Of a DNA stretch of 64,000 nt, positions 25,171-34,349 are shown one piece after another. The notes below the pieces were generated by a model. That model had not been told where the DNA came from and made no database searches. It saw nothing but the letters and a program-made list of their open reading frames with translations. Both the position numbers and the translations under genes were made by a program. The DNA lies in contig NZ_FMZZ01000007.1 in assembly GCF_900101685.1 (NCBI RefSeq), positions 124,001 to 188,000 of the forward strand. The letters run 5' to 3'. Each line of letters starts with the position of its first letter. The first letter of the stretch is position 1. Source of the DNA: Actinokineospora iranica. Lineage in GTDB: Bacteria; Actinomycetota; Actinomycetes; Mycobacteriales; Pseudonocardiaceae.

Positions 25171-25775
25171 CAGATTTGACAAAACTGGCCGCGCTGGGCA
25201 TGTGGCCCGAGACGGTTTACCGCGATCTGCTTGATGTCGAACGGGGTGCGCTGTCCGAGGCGGACTTCCGCGCCCGCCACATCCACCGCAAGGCCGTCCT
25301 GGAAATCGACTCCATCGGCCTGACCTCGACCAGCCTGCGCCTGGGCGAAGTGGCCGCTCTGCGCCGAATCCTGCGCTTCCAGCAGGTGTGCGCCCCCGTC
25401 TTGGCCGACTTCGGCGCCGAACTCACCCACGCCTTCGCCGACAACCTGACCGTCCTGTTCGACTCCCCGACCCAGGCCATCGACGCCGCCTTCGCCCTGC
25501 ACACCCGACTGGCGGAGGCGAACACCGACGACCTCGTTCCCCAGTGCGGCATCGGCATCGGCTACGGCGACGTGTTCGCCATCGGCCCCAACCTCGCCAT
25601 GGGCGACGAGATGAACAAGGCGTCCAAACTCGGCGAGGACACCGCCGAATCCGGGGAAACCCTGCTGACCGACGCCGCTTTCCAAGCGGTGAAAGACCAT
25701 CCGGCCGCCCGCTTCACCGTGGTCGCCGAGTCCGACCTCCCCTTCCCTTACGCCCGAGCGGAACCCGCCCGCTGA
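25146..25775 (+). CDS. class III nucleotide-cyclase-domain protein
   Basis: 209 residues; ATG at 25146 chosen for the GGGGA upstream (25110 also possible). The cyclase homology domain begins with EIDSIGLTSTSL (first metal Asp), continues with THAFADNLTVLF (second metal Asp) and GIGIGYGDV, then MGDEMNKASKLGE matching the GxxVNxAxRL block with the transition-state Asn kept and Arg changed to Lys. The adenine-selecting Lys is His here, so ATP may not be the substrate. Placement beside a TIR gene recalls Pycsar, where a pyrimidine cyclase signals to a TIR effector. Catalytic activity is uncertain. Confidence 0.7.
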   Translation: MARTPELLTDLTKLAALGMWPETVYRDLLDVERGALSEADFRARHIHRKAVLEIDSIGLTSTSLRLGEVAALRRILRFQQVCAPVLADFGAELTHAFADNLTVLFDSPTQAIDAAFALHTRLAEANTDDLVPQCGIGIGYGDVFAIGPNLAMGDEMNKASKLGEDTAESGETLLTDAAFQAVKDHPAARFTVVAESDLPFPYARAEPAR

Positions 25776-25853
25776 CAATTTCCCCACCTGACCTTCTGGG
25801 GCGCTGACCACACCGCCAGGTGGGCGCGGGCACTAGTCCGTATGCTCGGGCCA

Positions 25854-26759
25854 ATGGGGATCGATCTTTCACGACGTGCCGTTCTCGCGTCCATGCTGGC
25901 CGTGCCGACGCTGTTCGGGCTGGCCCACGCCGGGAGCGCCGATGCGGGACCGGTCGCCCGCTCGGACAAGCGGCACCGGCTGCGTGAACTCGAAGCGGAC
26001 TACCCCGGCCGGATCGGGGTGTCGGCGTTCAACACCGGCGACGGCCGCGCCATCGCCTACCGCGCGGGGGAGAGGTTCGCGATCGCCTCGACGTTCAAGG
26101 TGCTCGCCGCCGCCGCGATCCTGCGCAAGGCCCGCCGGGACGAGCCCGGCCTGCTCGACCGGGTCGTCCACTACACCCGCGCCGACCTGGTGCCCCACTC
26201 GCCGATCACCGAGAAGCACGTGGCCACCGGCATGACGGTCGCCCGACTCTGCGAAGCGACCATCACCCACAGCGACAACACCGCGGGCAACCTGCTGCTG
26301 CGCGAACTCGGCGGGCCGGGCGCGATCACCGCGTTCACCCGCACCCTCGGCGACCACCGCACCCGCCTCGACCGGTGGGAAACCGAGTTGAACTCCGCCA
26401 TTCCCGGCGATCGGCGCGACACCACGACGCCCGGGTCGATGACCAGGAACCTCTACGCGCTCACTCTCGGCCACGGCCTCGTCCGCCCGGACCGCGAGCG
26501 GCTGACGGGGTGGCTCTTGGCGAACACGACCGGCGGCGGCCGCATCCGCGCGGGCGTGCCGAGCGACTGGAAGGTCGGCGACAAGACCGGCACTCCCGCC
26601 TACGGGGGCGTCCACGACGTCGCCATCGTGTGGCCGCCGGACGCGCGCCCCTTGATCATCTCGGTCTACACCACCCGCACCGACCCGGACACCCCCGGCG
26701 AGGAGCGCGTCGTCCGCGACATCACCCGGGTCGTGGTCGACGCGATCGGCCCCCGCTGA
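25854..26759 (+). CDS. class A beta-lactamase
   Basis: 301 residues from ATG 25854 (305 from 25842). Twin-arginine-type signal (SRRAVLASMLAVPTLFGLAHA). Catalytic motifs are complete: STFK (active Ser and Lys), SDN in THSDNTAGN, the omega-loop Glu in RWETELNSA and KTG in VGDKTGTPAYGG. It should hydrolyse penicillins outside the membrane. No BlaI/BlaR-type regulator is nearby. Confidence 0.95.
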   Translation: MGIDLSRRAVLASMLAVPTLFGLAHAGSADAGPVARSDKRHRLRELEADYPGRIGVSAFNTGDGRAIAYRAGERFAIASTFKVLAAAAILRKARRDEPGLLDRVVHYTRADLVPHSPITEKHVATGMTVARLCEATITHSDNTAGNLLLRELGGPGAITAFTRTLGDHRTRLDRWETELNSAIPGDRRDTTTPGSMTRNLYALTLGHGLVRPDRERLTGWLLANTTGGGRIRAGVPSDWKVGDKTGTPAYGGVHDVAIVWPPDARPLIISVYTTRTDPDTPGEERVVRDITRVVVDAIGPR

Positions 26760-26769
26760 GCCGCGGGAC

Positions 26770-27254
26770 ATGCGCCCCGAGCCAGGGGAGGTCTTGCACT
26801 TTTCCGAGGACCCCACGATCACCCGGTTCGTCCCGCACGGCGCCGCGACGGTCCGGCAGCCGGAAGCGTTCGTCTGGGCGGTGGACCACGCCCGCGCCCC
26901 GGACTACTGGTTCCCCCGAGACTGCCCGCGCGCGCTGGTGTGGACCCTCCCCACGACCACCGCAGCCGACCGGGACCGCGTTCTCGGGCCCGGCGGCGGC
27001 GAGCGGGCGCACGTGGTCGAGCACGGCTGGATGGACCGGTTCCCGCGCGCCCGGCTGTTCGCCTACCGGTTCCCCGCCGAGCACTTCACGCCGTTCGGCG
27101 ACCTGCTGCGCCCGCACCGCGAAGCGGGCATCCAACTGCGGCTGCTCGACGACCTGTGGGGTTCTGGGACGCGGTGGTCGGCAGCACCCTCGGGTTCAGC
27201 GGCATCCGCCTGCGCGACGCCCGCCCGCGACCACCAGGCGAGTCACCCGTCTAG
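26770..27254 (+). CDS. DUF6886-like protein, frameshifted near its 3' end
   Basis: It begins MRPEPGEVLHFSEDPTITRF and contains RQPEAFVWAVDHARAPDYWF and DCPRALVW, a conserved actinobacterial family of unknown function that I call DUF6886-like from memory. The family end (GFWDAVVGSTLGFSGIRLR) is present but in another frame: a single missing G in the run at 27157-27161 breaks it. As read, the frame continues to 27318 with an unrelated Ser/Ala-rich tail. With the base restored the protein ends at 27254, 12 bp into the convergent hydrolase gene. Confidence 0.65.
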
Positions 27255-28304
27255 GAAAGCGAGCAGTTCGGCGAGCAACCGGTCCCGGCCGCGCTCCGGG
27301 CGGTCCAGGTGGGCGTAGTGGGTGGCCCCGGCCAGGGTCACCGCGCGGACCTCGGCCGCGTGCACCAGATCGCGCCGCAGGTCCGTCACATCCGCCGGAC
27401 GGCTCCAGAAATCGCGCTCGGAGCGCACGATCAGCACCCGCGCGCCGACCGCGGAGCCGTCCCACAGCCGACGGCCGGTGGCCAGGTAGAAGCTGTCCTC
27501 CAGCGCGCCCGACGGCGCCCGGAACGCGGGCGGGTCCTGCTCGGCCGACCGCGGGTCGCTGGCGAGCGCTTCCCGCTGGTAGGCGGCGGCGATCTCGGGG
27601 TCGCGCCAGCGGGACTTGTCCGCGTCCGGGATGGACGAGTCCCAGGACGGCAGCAGCGCGGCCGCGGTGCTGTGCCGGTAGCCGCCGAAGGCCGCGAAGT
27701 GGAACCGGCCGGGGTGGTCGGGGTCCTCGAACGGTGAGCCGTGCCCGATGCCGGGGTGCTCGGCGCTGCCGCCGTAGAGGCTGTTGAACAGGATGAGGCC
27801 GCCGACCTTGTCCGGGTGCAGCGCGGCGTACAGGCCCGCCCACTGCCCGCCGGTCGCCCAGCCGAACAGCGCCACCCGCTCGGCCCCGGTCCGCCGCCGG
27901 GCCAGGTCGACCGCCGCGTCGAGGTCGCGGACCACCTCGGCGCCGCGCACCAGCGGCGCCGACCGCTCCGGCGGCCGCTGCATCGCCTCCGGGCGCTGGG
28001 AGGACCCGTACCCGCGCGCGTCGACCAGGTACACCGGGTGCCCGGCGCGGGCCAGGTCCTCGGCCAGCGAGCCGTTGGGCACCGGCAGGTCGAACGAGGC
28101 CGCGCTCGGCACCCGGGCGCCGTGCAGCAGCAGCACCGGGTCCCGCCCGGTCCGCCGCCCGGCCAGGACTTCCCGCACGGCGATGCGGAAACCGTCGACG
28201 GTCCGTGCGACCAGGGCGCGCCGCCGCGGCTCGGTGTCGGCGGGCGGGGCGAGGGCGGCCATCAGCGTGGTGACGAGCAGGGCGAGGGTGACGGGAACGC
28301 GCAT
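27243..28304 (-). CDS. secreted alpha/beta-fold hydrolase with altered nucleophile motif
   Basis: 353 residues from the ATG at 28304, with an N-terminal export signal (VPVTLALLVTTLMAALAPPA). Alpha/beta-hydrolase features: PVLLLHGARVPS oxyanion region, YLVDARGYGSS, and a C-terminal catalytic His in GATHYAHLDRPER. The nucleophile elbow reads FGWATGGQW, so the usual GxSxG Ser is Ala. Either another residue serves or the protein is not a classical esterase. It is divergent from the LysR gene, 70 bp away, which probably regulates it. Confidence 0.75.
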   Translation of the reverse strand: MRVPVTLALLVTTLMAALAPPADTEPRRRALVARTVDGFRIAVREVLAGRRTGRDPVLLLHGARVPSAASFDLPVPNGSLAEDLARAGHPVYLVDARGYGSSQRPEAMQRPPERSAPLVRGAEVVRDLDAAVDLARRRTGAERVALFGWATGGQWAGLYAALHPDKVGGLILFNSLYGGSAEHPGIGHGSPFEDPDHPGRFHFAAFGGYRHSTAAALLPSWDSSIPDADKSRWRDPEIAAAYQREALASDPRSAEQDPPAFRAPSGALEDSFYLATGRRLWDGSAVGARVLIVRSERDFWSRPADVTDLRRDLVHAAEVRAVTLAGATHYAHLDRPERGRDRLLAELLAFLDG

Positions 28305-28374
28305 ACCTCCACCGTCGGGAAGATCCAGTGCGGTGTCCAATACCGATCCACGGCCCCGGCGATACTCTCGGCGT

Positions 28375-29286
28375 ATGGCCGCGATCGATCTCCGGTTGCT
28401 GGCGCAGTTCGTCGCGGTGGCCGAGGAAGGCGGGTTCGGGCGGGCGGCTGTCCGCCTGCACATGGCGCAGCCGCCGCTGAGCGCGGCCGTGCGCAGGCTG
28501 GAGCGGGAGCTGGGCGGCCCGCTGTTCGTCCGCACCAGCCGGGGCGTCCGGCTCACCGCCGCGGGCGCGGTGTTCCTCGACGAGGCGCGGGCGGTGCTGG
28601 CCCGCGCGGACCGGGCGGTGGACACCGGCCGCCGCGCCGTCGCCGGGCTCGCCGGTCGGCTGCGGCTCGGGTTCGTCGGGTCGGCGACCTTCGACCTGCT
28701 GCCCCGCCTGCTCGCCGCGTTCCGGGCCAGGCACCCCGACGTGCGGCTCGACCTCACCGAGGCGCCGACGGCGGCGCAGGTGCGGTCGCTGCGCGCCGAC
28801 ACCACCGACGCCGGATTGGGCTGCCCGCCCATCCACGACGACGACGGCCTGCTCACCGCCGAGGTCGTCTTCCGCGAGCCGTACGTGGCGGCGGTCCCGG
28901 CGGGGCACCCGCTCGCGGCCCGGGCCGCGATCGGGCTGGCCGAGCTGTCCGACGAGCCGTTCGTGCTCTTCCCCCGCGACCTGGGCCCCGGCCTGCACGG
29001 GCGGATCCTGGCCGCGTGCCAGGCGGCCGGGTTCACGCCGAAGGTCGCGCAGGAAGCCGTGGCGCTCCAGACGATCGCCGCGCTGGTCGTGGGCGGCGTC
29101 GGGGTCGCGCTGCTGCCCGCGTCGGCGCGCGCCGTCCCCCGCAGCGGCGTCGGCTACCTCGACCTCGCCGACCCGCCCACCCACGAACTCGCGCTGATCC
29201 ACCGACGCGCGGACGTCTCGCCCGTGCTGGCCCGGTTCCGCGCGGTGCTGGCGGACCTGACCGAGGCGCCTGTTCCGCCAGGGTGA
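28375..29286 (+). CDS. LysR-family transcriptional regulator
   Basis: 303 residues. N-terminal winged helix (LLAQFVAVAEEGGFGRAAVR, then LHMAQPPLSAAVRRLERELG) and a type 2 periplasmic-binding-like effector domain (RLRLGFVGSATFDLLPRLL). Divergent from the secreted hydrolase gene, the classical arrangement for a LysR regulator and its target. Confidence 0.93.
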   Translation: MAAIDLRLLAQFVAVAEEGGFGRAAVRLHMAQPPLSAAVRRLERELGGPLFVRTSRGVRLTAAGAVFLDEARAVLARADRAVDTGRRAVAGLAGRLRLGFVGSATFDLLPRLLAAFRARHPDVRLDLTEAPTAAQVRSLRADTTDAGLGCPPIHDDDGLLTAEVVFREPYVAAVPAGHPLAARAAIGLAELSDEPFVLFPRDLGPGLHGRILAACQAAGFTPKVAQEAVALQTIAALVVGGVGVALLPASARAVPRSGVGYLDLADPPTHELALIHRRADVSPVLARFRAVLADLTEAPVPPG

Positions 29287-29290
29287 GCGG

Positions 29291-29749
29291 TCAGGCCGTG
29301 GGGCTGATCCGCAGGACGGCCGCTCCGTCGGCCACCGACAGCACCTCGACCGCCACCCCGTTCGCGGTGACCCGGCCGCCGGGCCGGGTGCTGGCCCGGC
29401 CGGTGGTCTGACCGTCCTCGTCCGCGCCGGTGATCGTCGACGAGCAGTCCGGACCGGCGCAGCCGAAGCCCGCGCCGCCGATCATCGGGATCTGCAGGGT
29501 GACCACGTTCCGCTCGATCGAGCGCACGGTCAGCTCGCCGACCCGCAGGCGCGGCTCGAACGCGATCACGGCCGCGGCGGTCACGGTGACCTCGCAGTCC
29601 CCGTCGGCGCAGGCCGCGACGTCGGCGCGGGGCACGCTCGTGGTCGGCGCGGAAATCGGGGCGGCAATCGGCGCGCCGGGGACACCGGCCGTGCACGCGC
29701 TCGCGGCGACGAGAGTCGCGACCACCCACCCGATGCGCCCACGTGTCAT
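29291..29749 (-). CDS. putative lipoprotein, unknown function
   Basis: 152 residues. Signal sequence with a lipobox, WVVATLVAASACTAG, so it should be lipidated at Cys19 and exposed on the cell surface. The mature part has a Pro/Ala-rich linker, two Cys pairs (ACADGDCE and GCAGPDCSS) likely to form disulfides, and beta-rich sequence. No family recognised. It converges with the LysR gene, 4 bp apart. Confidence 0.7.
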   Translation of the reverse strand: MTRGRIGWVVATLVAASACTAGVPGAPIAAPISAPTTSVPRADVAACADGDCEVTVTAAAVIAFEPRLRVGELTVRSIERNVVTLQIPMIGGAGFGCAGPDCSSTITGADEDGQTTGRASTRPGGRVTANGVAVEVLSVADGAAVLRISPTA

Positions 29750-29869
29750 GTCGCCGCCCGCTTCCTTGCCAAGTGGTAACCGCCGCCGAAAAACGATCTT
29801 GATTTCGCCCGCTGCTGTCTACAGTGGCCCCGTGGCGACGAGACGGCCACTTGGGGAAGGAGCAATGCC

Positions 29870-30766
29870 ATGGGGGAGCGGCAGACCGAAATCGTCAGCG
29901 GAGTGGCGGCGGGCGTGCCGTTCACGGCGCTGCCGCCTGCCGTCCCGGCCGGGGGACCCGCGCCGCTGGTGCTGACCTGGCACATGATCGACGCCCCGCG
30001 CACCGACGCCGCGTTCGCCGCGGCGCTGCCGCTGGCCGGTGTGCCCGCCTGGCGGGTGCACCTGGGGATGCCGCTGTGCGGGGCGCGGATGGCCGACGGG
30101 TCGATGGACGCGGTGGTCGCCCGCGCCATCGAGGACGCGGTGCTGTCCTACGCCGCTCCCTTCGTCCGGCAGGCGGTCGATGAGCTGCCCGCCGCGCTGG
30201 CGGACCTGCGGGAGCGGCTGCCGGTGGACGACGGGCCGATCGGCGTGGTCGGCGGGTCCCTCGGCGGGGCGGTGGCGTTGCGGGTCCTGGCCGAGCGCCG
30301 GATTCCGGTCGCCGCGGCGGCGGTGGTGAACGCGGCCGTGCGGGCCCGGTCCCTGGTCGCGCTGATCGAAGGCCTCACCGAGCAGCCTTACCGGTGGACC
30401 GACGAGGCCGCCCAAGCCGCCGCCGACCTGGACTTCGTCGCCCGATCGGGTGACATCGCCGGTGGTCCGGCCCAGCCGCCGCTGCTGCTGGTCAGCGGCG
30501 AGCAGGACTACCCGACATTCCGCGCGGACACCGCCGAGCTGGCCGCCGCGCTGCGCGGGCGGTACCGGCGGCCCGACGACGTGCGGCTGATAACCGTGCC
30601 TGACCTGGCCCATCCGCTCGCCGAGCCGCCCGGCGTCGAGCCCGCCCCGCAGCTGCCCCAGGCCACGGCCGTCGACGCCGAAATCACCGCGTGGTTCCGT
30701 CACCACCTGGTCTCCAGTGGACGTACGGACCACACGGAAGAGTCCGTGTCGGACGGAACTACGTAG
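29870..30766 (+). CDS. alpha/beta-fold hydrolase
   Basis: 298 residues, no signal peptide. Nucleophile elbow VVGGSLGGAVAL, acidic residue in LLLVSGEQDYPTF and catalytic His in PDLAHPLAEPP give a complete triad. ATG at 29870 follows AAGGAG. Esterase or peptidase activity is likely; the substrate is unknown. Confidence 0.82.
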   Translation: MGERQTEIVSGVAAGVPFTALPPAVPAGGPAPLVLTWHMIDAPRTDAAFAAALPLAGVPAWRVHLGMPLCGARMADGSMDAVVARAIEDAVLSYAAPFVRQAVDELPAALADLRERLPVDDGPIGVVGGSLGGAVALRVLAERRIPVAAAAVVNAAVRARSLVALIEGLTEQPYRWTDEAAQAAADLDFVARSGDIAGGPAQPPLLLVSGEQDYPTFRADTAELAAALRGRYRRPDDVRLITVPDLAHPLAEPPGVEPAPQLPQATAVDAEITAWFRHHLVSSGRTDHTEESVSDGTT

Positions 30767-30866
30767 CCGTCCGTAGCCGGTTTCGGTACCCGGATAGGTA
30801 GTTCTCCCGATGTTCGGCACGCCACACGAGCGCACTCTTGACACAACCCGAGATGTGAGGTGTGAA

Positions 30867-31139
30867 ATGACCGAACAGGAAAGACAAGCTCTCCGCCACG
30901 TCGCCGCCGGACAGCTGCTGTACCACACCGGACTGTGGGGCGGCCCCGCCGGTTACCGCTGGCGCGGTCAGGACGGCTCCGAGGCGGGCGTGGTGTCCCC
31001 TTGGGAGACCCAGGCCCTCTACTCGCTGACCTCCGGCGGCCTCATCGCCGTCGAGGCCCGCACCGACCCCTTCGCCCGCCGGGTCCGCATCACCGCGGCC
31101 GGAATGTCCATGCTGGGCGAACTGGCCCAGGCGGCCTGA
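30867..31139 (+). CDS. small hypothetical protein, winged-helix-like
   Basis: 90 residues from the ATG at 30867. The C-terminal half, ETQALYSLTSGGLIAVEA followed by VRITAAGMSMLGEL, resembles the recognition helix and wing of small winged-helix proteins. The preceding WRGQDGSEAGVVS has no match I know. It stands alone downstream of the hydrolase. Codon bias is typical of real genes here. Confidence 0.6.
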   Translation: MTEQERQALRHVAAGQLLYHTGLWGGPAGYRWRGQDGSEAGVVSPWETQALYSLTSGGLIAVEARTDPFARRVRITAAGMSMLGELAQAA

Positions 31140-31662
31140 CCAGTCCGCGAGCCAGGGTCGCCACCGACGACCTGTCTTCACCAGCCCCTGGTGACCCCGC
31201 GCTCCCCGGACCCCCTCGTGCTCGCGGCGCGGGAATCCCCCGCCCGCGCCCGCCTGGACGAGCAGCCCGCCCGCACACCGCGCGCCCATGACCGACCCCC
31301 GCCCTCCGACAGGCCCCCCGAAGGCCTGGGACGGCAAGGCGGGCTCCTCGGACTGGACCTGCTAGAACCGCCGAACACGTGACCACCGGTTTCGCCGCCA
31401 CCGGCGTCGCGGAGCCCCTGGTCCACCCCACGACCTGGCCGACGGCCTCGGCTTGGCCCCGCCCGCCGCGCCCCCGCGCTCCCCGCCCGTTCCCCCGACG
31501 GCCCCGACCGGGTGGTCCACCCCTGCTGTGGGCCACCCGGTCGGGCCTCCCCGGCTACCCACGCGGCCCGACTCGGCGTCGGCCCGCCGTGCCCAAGGTT
31601 CTCGCCTTCCACGTCAGCGATGTGGAGCACCCCGGCAAGCGGTGCTACCTACCGCTCCAGCG
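31140..31662. other. 523-bp region without a supported gene
   Basis: Open frames on both strands here are Pro/Arg-rich artefacts of GC content and lack ribosome sites. The region separates two convergent genes. No stem long enough to call a terminator, and no RNA or repeat, was recognised. Confidence 0.4.
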
Positions 31663-33600
31663 CTAGACGCGGCGGAGTGTGCGCATCAGGTATTCCTTGC
31701 GGTCGAGCGGATTGTTGTCCGACCGCGCCCGGGTGGGGATCGGCCCCTGGATTGGCTGGTAGTGGTCGAACGCGCACTCCAGAACGGCCTCGCCCCGGGT
31801 CAAGCCGGGCAGCAGCGACTCCAGCTCGTGCACTTTGGCCGCTGGGAGGACTCCCGCGACCAGGTACGACGACCCGCGCGGAGTCTGGTCGCGGGGGACA
31901 CCGCGCAACCGGGCGACCACGGGCAGGACCGCGCCGAGCGTGTCGGCGGGGATGTCGAGGTGGAAGCGGTGCAGTGGCTCATGCACGACGGTTCCGGCCT
32001 GCCGCAGCGCGGTCATCAGGACCAGCGGTGTGAGGTCGCGGAAGTCCCCCGCGGTGCTGGACATGCTCTTGTCGAAGGTCGCGCCCGAGTGGCTTTGCCG
32101 TGCGGCGTAACCGGAATGCGTCATGGTGACCACGCAATCGGGAATCTCCCACCCGTGCGGTCCTTGACCCAGCGTCTCCCGCACGGTTTCCGCCACCGCG
32201 GTGAAGAACGCGAACGGCATCGACCCGAGTTCGACGCCCAGCCGGAACTCGACGCCCGCGCCCGCCGGAGCCGGGTCGACGCGCAGCCCGACGGTCGCGA
32301 GGAACGGGTTGGGCTCCTTGCCGATGAACTCCACAGCAGCGCCGGAGCCCACGAGCCGTTCAATGTGGACGGTCGTCGTCTCGTGGAAGGCTGCCTCGAC
32401 GCCGAACTCGTCGGCGAGCGTCGCCTGGATGACTTCCTTCTGCACCTCGCCGTAGAGGGACACGGAGAACTCCCGCCGAGCCCCGTCGTACCGCAGGTTG
32501 ATCAGCGGGTCCTGCTCGGCCAGTCGGGTGAGCGCGACGTGCAGCGCGCCCCGGTCGGGCTCGTGACACGGAACGACGACGGTCTCCAGGGTCGGTGGAG
32601 CGAAGAAGGCGTTGTCCTGAGCCGTTTCCGGAACCCCGATCGGGTCGCCGACGCGGACGTCGTCCAGGCCCCAGAGCTTCCCGATTCGTCCCGCCTCGAC
32701 ACTGTCCCGCCGCACGGCCGAACCCCGCTCGAACACGCTGATCCCGGTCACCTTCGCGATTTTGTCCCCAACCCGCAGCCGCTCCCGCGTCCGCACCGTG
32801 CCCGAGAACAGGCGTGCGTAGGCGATTTTCTCCCCGGCCGGGCCCCGCTCGACCTTGAACACCGTGCCCGTGACCGGCCCGTCGGCGTCGCTTTCCTTGG
32901 CGGGCAGCAACCCGGTGACCCCTGAGATCAACTCGGCCACCCCAGCGCCGGTGATCGCCGAGCCGAAGAACACCGGGTGCGCCACCGCCCGCCCCGTCTG
33001 CGCCCTGAGTTCGTCGCGCACCCCGCCGACCTCGCCGTCGAGGTAGGCGGCCAGGAACGCGTCGGAGTTCTCGGCGAGCGCATCCGCTGGCAGTTCACCC
33101 GCCCCGAACGGCAGATACCGCGCGCCGCGCGTGCCCAGCCCGCTCACCGAGCCCATCGGGACCGTGGCCCCCAGCTTCTCGGCGGCGTCGCACCGCGCTC
33201 CCCGGCGGTCGATCTTGTTCACGAAGACGAGCGTCGGAATGCGCAGCCGCCGCAGAGTCCGCATGAGCACCCGTGTCCGCGCCTGCACACCCTCCACAGC
33301 GGACACGACCAGCACGGCCCCGTCGAGCACCGTGAGCACCCGCTCCACCTCGGCGATGAAATCCGGATGCCCCGGCGTGTCGATCAAATTGACCGTGACC
33401 CCGTCCACGACGAACGACACCACCGCCGACTTGATCGTGATCCCCCGCCGCCGCTCCAACTCCAGCGTGTCGGTCCGTGTGCTGCCCTCATCGACACTTC
33501 CCACCGCATCGATGACCCCGGCGGCATACAACAGCCGCTCGGTCAAACTGGTCTTACCGGCGTCGACATGCGCCACAATCCCCAAGTTCACCGTACGCAT
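31663..33600 (-). CDS. Tet(M)/OtrA-type ribosomal protection GTPase
   Basis: 645 residues from ATG 33600 (a TTG precedes it). EF-G-like translational GTPase: G1 AHVDAGKTSLTE, G2/G3 RRRGITIKSAV and DTPGHPDF, G4 VNKIDRRG. Shorter than EF-G and lacking its extra subdomain, as in tetracycline-resistance ribosomal protection proteins; domain IV (GDFRDLTPLVLMTALRQAG) is present. It would dislodge tetracycline-like drugs from the ribosome. The start is overlapped by a leader ORF at 33554-33664, which suggests translational control. Antibiotic specificity is not readable from sequence. Confidence 0.9.
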   Translation of the reverse strand: MRTVNLGIVAHVDAGKTSLTERLLYAAGVIDAVGSVDEGSTRTDTLELERRRGITIKSAVVSFVVDGVTVNLIDTPGHPDFIAEVERVLTVLDGAVLVVSAVEGVQARTRVLMRTLRRLRIPTLVFVNKIDRRGARCDAAEKLGATVPMGSVSGLGTRGARYLPFGAGELPADALAENSDAFLAAYLDGEVGGVRDELRAQTGRAVAHPVFFGSAITGAGVAELISGVTGLLPAKESDADGPVTGTVFKVERGPAGEKIAYARLFSGTVRTRERLRVGDKIAKVTGISVFERGSAVRRDSVEAGRIGKLWGLDDVRVGDPIGVPETAQDNAFFAPPTLETVVVPCHEPDRGALHVALTRLAEQDPLINLRYDGARREFSVSLYGEVQKEVIQATLADEFGVEAAFHETTTVHIERLVGSGAAVEFIGKEPNPFLATVGLRVDPAPAGAGVEFRLGVELGSMPFAFFTAVAETVRETLGQGPHGWEIPDCVVTMTHSGYAARQSHSGATFDKSMSSTAGDFRDLTPLVLMTALRQAGTVVHEPLHRFHLDIPADTLGAVLPVVARLRGVPRDQTPRGSSYLVAGVLPAAKVHELESLLPGLTRGEAVLECAFDHYQPIQGPIPTRARSDNNPLDRKEYLMRTLRRV

Positions 33601-33664
33601 CAAGCCTCATGTCCTGTGGATGGGTGTGTGTTCCTTCCTGGATGGACACGAAAGCTCGGCGCAT
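33554..33664 (-). CDS. leader ORF overlapping the start of the ribosomal protection gene
   Basis: 36 codons from ATG 33664 with AGGAGA 6 bases upstream. It begins MRRAFVSIQEGTHTHPQDM and ends GDCGACRRR, running 47 bases past the ATG of the Tet(M)-like gene in another frame. The GTPase gene has its own GAGG at the right distance inside this ORF. The layout fits a regulatory leader peptide whose translation affects access to the downstream start, as is known for many ribosome-protection genes. No protein function is proposed. Confidence 0.5.
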   Translation of the reverse strand: MRRAFVSIQEGTHTHPQDMRLDAYGELGDCGACRRR

Positions 33665-33845
33665 CTGCTTCTCCTGCTCACTGGATATCGGCTGACCGCC
33701 CACCAGCACAGCAGCAACCCGCACCCACCAGCAACCGATTTGCGCCAACGGGTGAACCCACCCCGTCCCGCGACTCGGACAGCCGCTACGGCGTCAGCTC
33801 TCGTTCTCCGGCGAGGTCCGACGGGGTGGCGAGGCGGGTGACCTG

Positions 33846-34349
33846 GTGCTGTTCTTCGACGAGGCCGACGCGCTGTTCGGCAAGCGCTCCGAGGTCGCCG
33901 ACGCGCACGACCGGTACGCCGACATCGAGGTCGCGTACCTGTTGCGGCGCCTGGAGTCCTACCCCGGGCTGGTCGTCATGGCCACCAACCCGCAACGCAA
34001 CATCGATGACGCGTTCCAGCGCCGGATCGCGGTCACGGTCGCGTTCGAGCCGCCGGGGGAGGCGCAGCGCAAGCCGATCTGGCAGCGCTTGTTCCCGCCC
34101 GGGGCACCCGTGGCCGACCTGGACTTCGACTTCCTCGCCAAGCAGTTCCGGATCACCGGCGTCATCCACAACGCGTTCCTCGGCGCGGCCTTCCTCGCCG
34201 CGGACGCGGGCGGGCCGATCACCATGGAACGGGTGGTGCTGGCCGTGAAACGCGAGTTCCAGAAGCTCGGCAGGCTGCGCACCGAGTCGGAGTTCGGCCG
34301 CTACTTCCACCCGGTGAACGGGGACGACGATGCTGCACCTGCTCGATGA
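33846..34349 (+). pseudogene. 5'-truncated AAA+ ATPase of a contractile injection system
   Basis: The frame starts at the Walker B block (LFFDEADALFGKRSEVADAH), then LLRRLESYPGLVVMATNP (sensor 1) and AFQRRIAVTVAF (arginine-finger region). The nucleotide-binding P-loop and the whole N-terminal two thirds are missing; upstream DNA in frame matches nothing beyond GEAGDLV. This is the 3' third of an Afp15-type AAA ATPase found with extracellular contractile injection systems. It overlaps the DUF4255 gene by 20 bp, the normal order in those clusters. Sheath, tube and baseplate genes are absent, so it is a remnant. Confidence 0.72.

Noticed and set aside
31379-31666. 95-codon plus-strand frame ending KVLAFHVSDVEHPGKRCYLP
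   Set aside because: The last 25 residues look protein-like, but there is no ribosome site, the rest is Pro/Arg-rich noise, and no homologue is known to me.
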